Shown: in pieces, positions 8,990-16,325 of the stretch
Layout: the number at the start of each line of letters is the position of its first letter
Numbering within the stretch: the stretch's first letter is position 1
Assembly: GCA_913009205.1 (NCBI GenBank)
Contig: CAJVYC010000024.1
Coordinates: 1 to 39,239 of the forward strand
DNA: 39,239 bases
Reading direction: 5' to 3'
Source of the DNA: an uncultured Fluviicola sp.
Lineage (GTDB): Bacteria; Bacteroidota; Bacteroidia; Flavobacteriales_D; Crocinitomicaceae
Position numbers and translations under genes: made by a program
The notes under the pieces: generated by a model
What the model saw: the letters and a program-made list of their open reading frames with translations, nothing else
Databases searched by the model: none
Told to the model about the DNA's origin: nothing

Positions 8990-9387
8990 TGAAATACGCA
9001 TTCTTAATATTTATTGGAGTTCTAATGGTCTCTTGCGGCACTGAAAACAGAGATGACCTAGATGTTAAACTTGAGAAAAATTCGGAGCAGACCAGCATCC
9101 CAAAATATTCTTCAAAGGTCTATTACCTTCAAAATGTGGGTTGGTGTTATCAAGTATTTAGAGGCACAAAAATGATATTGAATCAAAAACACATTCCTGC
9201 AGTTCAAGGGATAAAAGGGTTTGAGACAAAAGAAAAAGCCGAAATCGCTGTCAATTTTATAATGGAAAGGGTAATTGCCGGGAATGAACGCCCGTCAGTT
9301 ACACCAGAAGAATTGGATAGCATTGGAGCGATCGATTTGGCCCCTGAAGTTCTTCCTATAAATGATATCCCTAGCGAATACAATTGA
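8989..9387 (+). CDS. DUF4907-like lipoprotein, last gene of kelch operon
   Basis: This is a 132-residue lipoprotein: the signal MKYAFLIFIGVLMVSC gives a lipobox with Cys16. The body (YQVFRGTKMILNQKHIPAVQGIKGF, then ETKEKAEIAVNFIMERV and PSVTPEELDSIGAID) has the pattern of DUF4907: a Tyr-x-Val/Ile strand, a K.ILNQ.HIPA turn, an alternating helix and a PS[VI]T.EEL end. As I recall, DUF4907 genes are often found beside kelch/T9SS genes, and here it is translationally coupled to four of them. A membrane-anchored partner of the propellers is therefore plausible but unproven. After the TGA stop the same frame stays open for 16 more codons to a TAA at 9436, so the stop may be a recent nonsense change (TGG to TGA). 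Confidence 0.78.
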   Translation: MKYAFLIFIGVLMVSCGTENRDDLDVKLEKNSEQTSIPKYSSKVYYLQNVGWCYQVFRGTKMILNQKHIPAVQGIKGFETKEKAEIAVNFIMERVIAGNERPSVTPEELDSIGAIDLAPEVLPINDIPSEYN

Positions 9388-9935
9388 CATGTTGAGTTAT
9401 CTCCCGAGTTCATAGAGAAAATTCAAGACAACGAATAACCTTTGTCTCATAGATGAATCAGAATAAAAATGCGGTAGAGATCTTCAAAAAACAATGATGA
9501 ATTATCACGACAAAAAATTCAAAGTGGTGAAATACTCTCTTGCGAATACGAAGGAATGAATATCTCCGAAGGCTATTTGATCGGCGGTGAAGAGGAAGGT
9601 TGGTTTACATTCGACGATTTCGCGTTTCCATTACAACACATATGAAATAGGCTCTTATGCTCAAGGTGCGCCTTCAGTAATGATACCTTATTCTAAAATA
9701 AAAAGAACACTAAAGGAGGCTCTCAAGTAAACCCACTCGAATACAAACGCACAATTAGCGCAGAGTACAAGAAAGCGTTTAGAGCAAAACTGATCAAGGA
9801 CAAAAGACAAAGTAAGATTCAAATCAGTGCCATTGCTTCCATCATCGTTATTGTTTGTGATGGTTATTCTGATTTGATGTTCAACCCATAAATCAAATCG
9901 AAAACTATACATTTGTTCTATCAAACGATCAAGAA
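9388..9935 (+). pseudogene. Cluster of broken coding fragments (DUF3298-like and other remnants)
   Basis: No intact gene is present in this 548-base stretch, but protein-like pieces appear in shifting frames. MNYHDKKFK starts near 9497. A second frame from about 9516 gives QSGEILSCEYEG and SEGYLIGG up to a TGA at about 9643. Shifting by one base gives FHYNTYEIGSYAQG then APSVMIPYSKIK and a TAA at 9728-9730. The latter closely resembles the C-terminal block of DUF3298 (RsiV/PdaC-like: F.Y..YEI..YA.G...V.IPYS). A third fragment (about 9728-9890) reads NPLEYKRTISAEYKKAFRAK followed by a hydrophobic SAIASIIVIV, with a further frame change needed to complete a membrane helix. This looks like two or three decayed small genes; local sequencing error is the alternative. 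Confidence 0.55.
9908..9915 (+). promoter_or_regulatory. Candidate -7 element for nitroreductase gene
   Basis: TACATTTG matches the Bacteroidota -7 consensus TAnnTTTG exactly and lies 20 bases before the ATG at 9936. No TTG -33 element sits at the expected distance. Confidence 0.45.
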
Positions 9936-10568
9936 ATGAACAAAGTCATCGAAGACCTTAATTGGAGATACGCCGTAAAAAAATTTAATGCTGAAAAGAA
10001 AATTAGCAACTCCGATTTTGATACATTGAAAGAATCCCTGCGTTTAACACCAACTTCTTATGGACTTCAATCTTTTACTGGAGTCGTTGTAGCGTCGGAT
10101 ATATTAAGAGAAAAGTTGGTGGAAGCTTCCTACGGTCAACGCCAAGTTGCGGATGCTTCTCATTTATTCGTTTTGTGTTCGTATTCGAAAATTAAAGACA
10201 CAGACGTTGATTCCTACATGCAACTTATCTCACATACAAGAAATGTAAGAATTAAAAATTTAGATGGTTTTTCGAACCGAATCAAAGGAGAAATGAACGC
10301 CAGATCAGAACAAGAAATATTGAATTGGTCGACGCGGCAGACTTACATCGCTCTAGGTCAACTTTTGCATACTTGCGCGTCTCTTCGAATTGATGCAACG
10401 CCTATGGAAGGATTTGATCCTGCAAAATACAGTGAGATTCTTGGGCTCTCAGATAAAAACTTAACTCCTACTTTGGCCATTCCTGTTGGTTACCGACATG
10501 AAGAAGATATTACACAACACGGAGCAAAGGTGAGAAAACACCTAGACGACCTGATCCAGACCATCTAG
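9936..10568 (+). CDS. NAD(P)H-dependent oxidoreductase, nitroreductase family (NfsB-like)
   Basis: This 210-residue flavoenzyme has the usual length for the family. N-terminal RYAVKKFN is the typical R[YR]AVK.FD/N flavin-phosphate contact of NfsB-type nitroreductases. LTPTSYGLQSF is the conserved PSS.G.QPW/F FMN-binding loop. ALGQLLHTCASLRIDATPMEGFDP is the helix followed by the MEGFD substrate and flavin loop, and the C-terminal KVRKHLDDLI matches family ends (K.R...E.V). The expected reaction is FMN-dependent two-electron reduction of nitro compounds, quinones or similar acceptors in the cytosol. It stands alone between a degraded region and a convergent gene whose end is 9 bases away. The family is certain; the natural substrate is unknown. 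Confidence 0.93.
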   Translation: MNKVIEDLNWRYAVKKFNAEKKISNSDFDTLKESLRLTPTSYGLQSFTGVVVASDILREKLVEASYGQRQVADASHLFVLCSYSKIKDTDVDSYMQLISHTRNVRIKNLDGFSNRIKGEMNARSEQEILNWSTRQTYIALGQLLHTCASLRIDATPMEGFDPAKYSEILGLSDKNLTPTLAIPVGYRHEEDITQHGAKVRKHLDDLIQTI

Positions 10569-10577
10569 GGATTACTT

Positions 10578-11804
10578 TTATTTAAGAACTCGGATCCGTT
10601 GAATCTTATCTTCCAATTGAATCGAAATTAAATACATTCCTGAAGGCTCTTTCGAAAGATCAATCGTTGTACTTATTAATTCTGAGATGAATCTTCCCGA
10701 AGCATCGACTACCGTAATTAAATCAACAGCGTTGGCTCCAAGCACTTTAAAAACACCTGGAGTAACTTGAGCACAACTCAATCCTAAATCTTGATTCTCA
10801 TTAATCGAGGCCTGTAAAATTGTCACGTCATACTCAATCGTATCTAAATCGCAAGAGCTTTCTGAAATCAATGAAACAGTATATGTTCCAACTCCAGAAT
10901 ACCAAATTGATGGATTTTCATTTGTTGAACTCTGTCCATCTTCAAAATCCCAAGAATACGAACTCGCTCTTAGACTTTCGTTTGTGAAGGTAACATTTGA
11001 TCCGTTGACCAAATACGTGAAATCCGCTTGTGTGTGCTCAGATTCATCGTGTAAATGCCATTGATCCAAACTATCCAGAACCGCTAATGCGGCAGCGGCT
11101 TGCAATACATCCGCATCTGCTTGACTAATCGTACTGATAAATGGCGCTCCTACTGGTGATTTTCTATAAATCGATGCATAAAAAACACAAGCTGCCAAAT
11201 AAGAACCGTGAAGACTTGGATGTGATTCATCAGCATTGTACAATCCAATTCCGGGATTGTTGTCTCTAACATACTTCCAAGCCGATCCAACTGGAGAAAT
11301 GGATGCTTGAACAGAATCTGCTATTCTCATATAGCCTAACCGCAAGCGTGCATTCATTAAGTCGAACGTAGAAATCGGCGCCCATTGAGGATCACCGTTT
11401 TCCCGACCCCAAGTCATATACATAAGAATATCCGAGCAATCATTGTTTGCATTAATACTGTCCGCAATTTGCATCACATACGGCAATGTTTGAGTATTCA
11501 CTTGAGCATCAGAAAAAGAAGGCTCTTGGCTTTGCCCTTGTAGAACAATATAATCCCAAGAATCACTATTGATTGCGGTGAAAGTTGCTGCGCTCGAAGC
11601 ATGGCCGTTAAAAGTCATTCCTCCAGGTGTTTGAGAAGTTGATTCAAAAAAATCGCCTTGAGAGGCAGCAAGGTCGCCGATTAAGCCCGGCATATTATTA
11701 AAATAGGTGTAGCTATTTCCAATAAACAATACGTTAGCACTGTCCTGAGCATAAGAAAAACCTATAAAAGTGATGCTTAATACGATGAGGTATATTTTTT
11801 TCAT
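10578..11804 (-). CDS. SGNH-hydrolase-like protein with PKD domain and T9SS sorting domain
   Basis: The signal peptide runs to about residue 19 (MKKIYLIVLSITFIGFSYAQ). Residues 25-210 resemble an SGNH/GDSL hydrolase of the DUF4886 type: block I VLFIGNSYTY with candidate nucleophile Ser31, block WDYIVLQGQSQEPS, and the C-terminal D-x-x-H dyad in ADESHPSLHG (Asp192, His195). A PKD domain follows (about 255-330: FTNESLRASSYSWDFEDGQSSTNENP and YTVSLIS). The last about 75 residues are a divergent type A T9SS sorting domain (FKVLGANAVDLITVVDASG ... GMYLISI), lacking the usual PNP motif. It is probably a secreted esterase or acyl hydrolase acting on polysaccharide or lipid; the substrate cannot be read from the sequence. 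Confidence 0.85.
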   Translation of the reverse strand: MKKIYLIVLSITFIGFSYAQDSANVLFIGNSYTYFNNMPGLIGDLAASQGDFFESTSQTPGGMTFNGHASSAATFTAINSDSWDYIVLQGQSQEPSFSDAQVNTQTLPYVMQIADSINANNDCSDILMYMTWGRENGDPQWAPISTFDLMNARLRLGYMRIADSVQASISPVGSAWKYVRDNNPGIGLYNADESHPSLHGSYLAACVFYASIYRKSPVGAPFISTISQADADVLQAAAALAVLDSLDQWHLHDESEHTQADFTYLVNGSNVTFTNESLRASSYSWDFEDGQSSTNENPSIWYSGVGTYTVSLISESSCDLDTIEYDVTILQASINENQDLGLSCAQVTPGVFKVLGANAVDLITVVDASGRFISELISTTIDLSKEPSGMYLISIQLEDKIQRIRVLK

Positions 11805-11920
11805 AATTAAATAATAGAGTCTGTTTATCGGTAAGACTTCAAACTTATTGGTAAGTTGCCTCGTTATTACATATAGTTATTGGGCAATAATTTATAATTT
11901 TAGACTACTCTTTAAAAGCT

Positions 11921-14176
11921 ATGGGAATCAAACAACACGTTATTTTAATTTGTATCACGCTTATCAGTGGATTTACGCACGGTCAATTCGGTTTTGAATA
12001 CGATAATTCTATTATTGTCAAACAAGGCGGCGATGCACTCACAAATCCTTGGGGAGGTGGTTTAAACTATGTGCAAATTTCTGATTTTGACTACGACTAC
12101 GACGGTGATATGGACTTATTCATATTCGACCGTAGCAACGACAATATTCGAGTCTATACGCAAGAAAATCAAGGCGGAACGAAGTTTTATCAATTGGCAT
12201 ATGGTTCTAAAGTCAACTTCCCATCAGACGTGCGCTACAGAGCGACGATGGTTGATTACGACAATGATGGACGCAAAGATCTTTGGACTTATGGCCTCGC
12301 TGGAATCAAGGTTTACCGCAATGTAGGAACCATTGGAACAGGAATACAATGGGTGTTAGCATCGGATTTGGTCTACTCCGAATATGTAAATGGGTCGAGT
12401 CAATTGTATGTTAACTCTTCAGATATTCCTGCAATTGTCGATGTAGATTTCGATGGCGACATGGATGTATTGACCTTTCACCAAGGTGGCAAAAACTTGG
12501 AATACCATCAAAATCAAAGTATGGAACTCTATGGAATTCCTGACTCGTTGGAGTTCATTCTTCAAAACGAATGTTGGGGATTATTTGGTGAGGCAGCTTT
12601 GACAAACACTATTATTCTCAATGATCCTGATTTCCCATGTGTGGGAAGTAATATATCCAATCCATTGCGCGTTGCAGGACAAAACGGAAGTACTGTAAAA
12701 GGAGCCAAGAAACACGCTGGATCAACAGTTTTGGCAATTGACATCGATAATTCAGGTGTTTACGATTTGATCATTGGAGACGTTGCACACCCTAATTTAA
12801 CCCTGCTGACTAACAATGGAACTGCGCCCAATACAAACTCCTCGATGGTTTCTGTTGACGATAACTTCCCTTCAAACACAACACCCGCTGATATTCAGTT
12901 ATTTCCAGCGTCGTTTTACGTCGATGTAGATTTTGACGGGATTCGCGATTTATTGGTGACCGCAAACGCTAAAAACATATCTGAAAACGAAACCAGTATT
13001 CGATACTATAAAAACATCGGAACAGACGCAGTCCCAAACTTTATATTTACTGCGAACAATATCTTTCAAAATGAAATGATCGAACACGGTACAGGAACAG
13101 TTCCTGTTATTTTCGATTTTGATGAAGACGGATTGGATGATTTAATTGTTGGGAATTTCTTCAGGTACGTTCCGACCTTGGATAAAGAAAGTACAATTGC
13201 TTACTACAAAAACACAGGAACAGCAAGCCTACCTGAATTCACATACATCGACTACAATCTTTTTAATCTGGATCAAGAGAATTTTGGGCTGAGATCCATC
13301 CCAACATTTGGCGACATGGATGGTGATGGAGACGAGGATATGTTTTTAGGAATGGAAGACGGCTCATTGGTTTATTACCAAAACAATTCAATTGGCGCTG
13401 GTGCCGTTTTTGGATCACCTCAAGTTGGGTATTTGGACAATACTTCTGCCCTAATTGCTTCTTTCGGGTACACGCATCCTCAGGTGTTTGATCTTGACAA
13501 TGACGGTTTATTGGATTTAATAATAGGATCCAAAACAGGTGAAATTCATTATTACAGAAACATCGGAACGGTTGCGACGCCTTCTTTCGAATTGGCGAAT
13601 ATTCAACTTGGAAACATTGACATCGTGAGCAATAAACCGGATGTATTTGCTTCGCCCCACTTCTTCAGAGAAAACAACGTAACTCAATTGTTCCTTGGAT
13701 CTGAATTGGGAAAATTAATCTATTATGACAGTATCGATAACAATTTAGGAACAGGTCAGCAGTTTCATTTGGTATCCGATCACTATTTAAGTATCGACGT
13801 TGAGGCTTACAGTTCATTTGCAGTGAAAGACATTGATGGCGACGGAAACTTAAACATGTTCGTTGGACAAGATTTAGGAGGGGTCTTCCATTTCGAAGCG
13901 AATCCAAACAGTGATGTTGGCCTCTCTGAAATCAAATTGCGTGACAACGTGGCTTTGTATCCGAATCCAAGTTCAAACTCGGTTACAATCGCCTCAAGTG
14001 AATCGAATTTAAAGAACATAACGATCATTGATTTAAGCGGGAAAATTGTAAAATCCGTTGACACGTCAAATGCTTCTACATCTTTGGATATTCTTAATTT
14101 CTCAAAAGGAATTTACATTGTAAAAATCACTTTGGACAATGGGAATGTGGTTACTAAGAAATTGGTAAAACCCTAA
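11921..14176 (+). CDS. FG-GAP/VCBS-repeat T9SS cargo protein
   Basis: This 751-residue secreted protein has a signal peptide (MGIKQHVILICITLISGFTHGQ) and a propeller-like body of FG-GAP/VCBS repeats. At least nine calcium-loop motifs can be read: DYDYDGDMDL, DYDNDGRKDL, DVDFDGDMDV, DIDNSGVYDL, DVDFDGIRDL, DFDEDGLDDL, DMDGDGDEDM, DLDNDGLLDL and DIDGDGNLNM. Between them, YYKN/YYRN-G[T] strands mark the blade edges (IRYYKNIGT, IAYYKNTGT, IHYYRNIGT). The T9SS tail starts at VALYPNPSSNSV and ends GIYIVKITLDNGNVVTKKLVKP. It is a calcium-stabilised, cell-surface or released adhesin-type protein. It is a single gene, divergent from the SGNH gene across a 116-base gap. No enzymatic domain was seen. 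Confidence 0.9.
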   Translation: MGIKQHVILICITLISGFTHGQFGFEYDNSIIVKQGGDALTNPWGGGLNYVQISDFDYDYDGDMDLFIFDRSNDNIRVYTQENQGGTKFYQLAYGSKVNFPSDVRYRATMVDYDNDGRKDLWTYGLAGIKVYRNVGTIGTGIQWVLASDLVYSEYVNGSSQLYVNSSDIPAIVDVDFDGDMDVLTFHQGGKNLEYHQNQSMELYGIPDSLEFILQNECWGLFGEAALTNTIILNDPDFPCVGSNISNPLRVAGQNGSTVKGAKKHAGSTVLAIDIDNSGVYDLIIGDVAHPNLTLLTNNGTAPNTNSSMVSVDDNFPSNTTPADIQLFPASFYVDVDFDGIRDLLVTANAKNISENETSIRYYKNIGTDAVPNFIFTANNIFQNEMIEHGTGTVPVIFDFDEDGLDDLIVGNFFRYVPTLDKESTIAYYKNTGTASLPEFTYIDYNLFNLDQENFGLRSIPTFGDMDGDGDEDMFLGMEDGSLVYYQNNSIGAGAVFGSPQVGYLDNTSALIASFGYTHPQVFDLDNDGLLDLIIGSKTGEIHYYRNIGTVATPSFELANIQLGNIDIVSNKPDVFASPHFFRENNVTQLFLGSELGKLIYYDSIDNNLGTGQQFHLVSDHYLSIDVEAYSSFAVKDIDGDGNLNMFVGQDLGGVFHFEANPNSDVGLSEIKLRDNVALYPNPSSNSVTIASSESNLKNITIIDLSGKIVKSVDTSNASTSLDILNFSKGIYIVKITLDNGNVVTKKLVKP

Positions 14177-14246
14177 CTTTTATAATTCTGTCAATGCCTT
14201 TATTTAGTAATAGCAGAGCCAATTCATCGGAATTAGAAAAGTATCT

Positions 14247-15044
14247 TTATAATTCAAAAACCCACTCTGACTCATAAGCACTTGTCAATTCAGGTTCTTC
14301 CTTGTAAATTCCAAAAAGGGTAGAGCCACTTCCTGACATTGCTGCAAAAAGAGCGCCTTCATCGTACATTGCTTTTTTAATCTCATTTAAGACAGGATGC
14401 GCTTTAAAAGCAAATTCCTCAAACGAGTTCTGAAGTTGATCCTTCCAAGACGCTATCGGATTTTTTAACGCATCGGCAATCGAATAACTATCAATAAAAT
14501 GAACATTCGAATATGCCTCAGATGTTCCAATATGAATTTCGGGATTGATGAGTTTCAAAAACTTCCCAGATAAATCGATTGAGATTGGATTCAAACGCTC
14601 CCCTCTACCCGACCCTAATTGCGAACCGCCCTTAACGAAGAAAGCACAATCACTCCCCAATCGAGAAGCGTAGCTTTCCAGTTTTTCATCTGACAGGTTT
14701 AATTCGAACAACTCGTTCAATCCCAAAAGAATCGAAGTTGCATCGGAAGATCCACCTCCCAATCCAGCCCCCATTGGAATAATCTTCCTCAAATGAATAT
14801 ACACAGATGATAAATTATGTTCATTTTCCAACATTCGAAAAGCCAGAACACACAAATTTTCCTCATGACTTCCATTAATCTTCAATCCTGTTGATTTAAA
14901 CTGAAACACATCAGACTTCTGTATTTCAAGAACATCACACAAGGGCACCTCAAGCATACATGTCTCAATCGCGTGGTAACCATCGCTTCTTTTTGAAAGC
15001 ACATTGAGTCCTAAATTGACCTTAGCAGGAGGAAATATTATCAT
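14247..15044 (-). CDS. ispE: 4-diphosphocytidyl-2-C-methyl-D-erythritol kinase
   Basis: This is a GHMP-family kinase of the MEP isoprenoid pathway: ATP-dependent 2-phosphorylation of CDP-methylerythritol in the cytosol. The start is the ATG at 15044, giving 265 residues and the usual family opening MIIFPPAKVNLGL; an upstream ATG at 15062 would lie ahead of the candidate -7 box. Seen motifs are PAKVNLGL with candidate catalytic Lys8, RSDGYH (20-24), the glycine-rich ATP loop IPMGAGLGGGSSDA (about 89-102), LGSDCAFFVKGG with candidate catalytic Asp132, and the C-terminal AAMSGSGSTLFGI. The length is slightly below the E. coli enzyme. It is divergent from accA with a 65-base gap containing promoters for both. 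Confidence 0.96.
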   Translation of the reverse strand: MIIFPPAKVNLGLNVLSKRSDGYHAIETCMLEVPLCDVLEIQKSDVFQFKSTGLKINGSHEENLCVLAFRMLENEHNLSSVYIHLRKIIPMGAGLGGGSSDATSILLGLNELFELNLSDEKLESYASRLGSDCAFFVKGGSQLGSGRGERLNPISIDLSGKFLKLINPEIHIGTSEAYSNVHFIDSYSIADALKNPIASWKDQLQNSFEEFAFKAHPVLNEIKKAMYDEGALFAAMSGSGSTLFGIYKEEPELTSAYESEWVFEL

Positions 15045-15048
15045 ATTA

Positions 15049-15056
15049 TAAAGGTA
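15049..15056 (-). promoter_or_regulatory. Candidate -7 element placing ispE as nearly leaderless
   Basis: On the reverse strand TACCTTTA (TAnnTTTG type) lies only 4 bases ahead of the ispE ATG at 15044, so transcription would start at or next to the start codon. This also argues against the in-frame ATG at 15062. Confidence 0.4.
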
Positions 15057-15076
15057 TAACAACGAAACAATTTTTG

Positions 15077-15084
15077 TAACTTTC
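15077..15084 (+). promoter_or_regulatory. Candidate -7 element for accA
   Basis: TTTTTGTAACTTTCG contains TAACTTTC, one base from TAnnTTTG. It lies 25 bases before the accA ATG, giving a short leader. Confidence 0.45.
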
Positions 15085-15109
15085 GCCGCTCAAATAGATA
15101 AAAAAAATT

Positions 15110-16063
15110 ATGGCGACCTATTTAGATTTTGAAGAGCCAATAAAGGAACTAGAAGACCAGATTGTTAAAACCAGGGAAATTGGTGAAACCACAGAAGTGG
15201 ACATGACGGAATCGATCAAAGAATTGGAGAAAAAGCTGAAAGCCAAAACAAAAAAGGTTTTCTCTGACTTAACTCCATGGCAACGTGTTCAGTTGTCTAG
15301 ACATCCAGATCGTCCTTATACAATGGCCTATATTGAAGCAGTAACGGATGGTCAATTCCAAGAATTGCACGGAGATAGAAACGTAAAAGACGACAAAGCG
15401 ATGGTCGGTGGCTTTGGGTTGTTAGATGGTGAAACAGTAATGTTCATCGGACAGCAAAAAGGAGTGAACACGAAAATGCGTCAATTCAGAAATTTCGGAA
15501 TGCCAAATCCAGAAGGATATAGAAAGGCACTTCGACTGATGAAAATGGCCGAGAAATTCAACAAACCAATCGTGACATTCATTGACACACCTGGAGCATT
15601 CCCTGGTTTAGAAGCTGAAGAGCGCGGCCAAGGTGAAGCAATTGCACGTAACATTTATGAAATGATGCGTTTGAAAGTTCCAGTAATTTGCATAATCATT
15701 GGTGAAGGAGCATCTGGTGGAGCATTGGGTATTGGTGTTGGAGATAAAGTTGTCATGTTAGAGAACACATGGTATTCTGTTATCTCTCCCGAATCTTGTT
15801 CTTCCATTTTATGGAGATCATGGGATTTTAAAGAGAAGGCGGCCGACGCACTTAAACTGACTTCAACGGATATGAAGAAACTTGGAATCGTTGACGACAT
15901 AATTAAAGAACCATCGAATGGTGCGCATAGAGACCATGATGAAACTTTCAAAACGGTTAAAAAATCGATTGCTAAATATTTAACGGAATTGAAAGCAATT
16001 AAACCGGAAGATAGAATTAACAACAGAATTGATGCTTTCTCTAAAAGAGGAGTTTGGAAATAG
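15110..16063 (+). CDS. accA: Acetyl-CoA carboxylase carboxyltransferase subunit alpha
   Basis: At 317 residues this has the standard AccA length. With AccD it forms the carboxyltransferase that moves CO2 from carboxybiotin to acetyl-CoA, the first committed step of fatty acid synthesis. The N-terminus has the family's helical lead ([15 protein letters not shown] and SIKELEKKL), then [18 protein letters not shown]. The crotonase-fold core shows [78 protein letters not shown] and [20 protein letters not shown]. The C-terminal [19 protein letters not shown] completes the family pattern. It stands alone, followed by an intrinsic terminator at 16166, as accA often does in this phylum. No oddities. 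Confidence 0.98.
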   Translation: MATYLDFEEPIKELEDQIVKTREIGETTEVDMTESIKELEKKLKAKTKKVFSDLTPWQRVQLSRHPDRPYTMAYIEAVTDGQFQELHGDRNVKDDKAMVGGFGLLDGETVMFIGQQKGVNTKMRQFRNFGMPNPEGYRKALRLMKMAEKFNKPIVTFIDTPGAFPGLEAEERGQGEAIARNIYEMMRLKVPVICIIIGEGASGGALGIGVGDKVVMLENTWYSVISPESCSSILWRSWDFKEKAADALKLTSTDMKKLGIVDDIIKEPSNGAHRDHDETFKTVKKSIAKYLTELKAIKPEDRINNRIDAFSKRGVWK

Positions 16064-16165
16064 AAAAACGATAGTTTTTCTGGGAAATTGAGAATGACTG
16101 TAACCAAAATCATTTACAGATTCTAAGAACAAATCTATTAACTAAGAATAGTTTAAATCATAATA

Positions 16166-16201
16166 ACGTCAGTTCATTTTTTTGAATCGACGTTTTTTTT
16201 T
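16166..16201 (+). terminator. Intrinsic terminator downstream of accA
   Basis: AACGTC (16166-16171) pairs with GACGTT (16190-16195), continued across one mismatch by GTTCA/TGAAT, and the stem is followed directly by a run of T to 16201. It sits 103 bases after the accA stop. Confidence 0.7.
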
Positions 16202-16325
16202 ACTCTAAACCTTCCTCCATAAAATTTCTAAAACGATAACTTAATTTAATCGCAAATCTCTTTAATTAATTGTATTTTTAACTTAATAAGACAGAAATTA
16301 ATACACTAACTAACCACTATTACGC

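Noticed and set aside
9385-9387. TGA read as tryptophan or selenocysteine
   Set aside because: TGA is used as a normal stop elsewhere (the 18247 and 31242 genes), and no SECIS-like structure is evident; a nonsense change is simpler.
15655-16113. Reverse-strand ORF of 152 codons over the accA 3' half
   Set aside because: accA is unambiguous and complete, and the antisense frame has no protein-like features.
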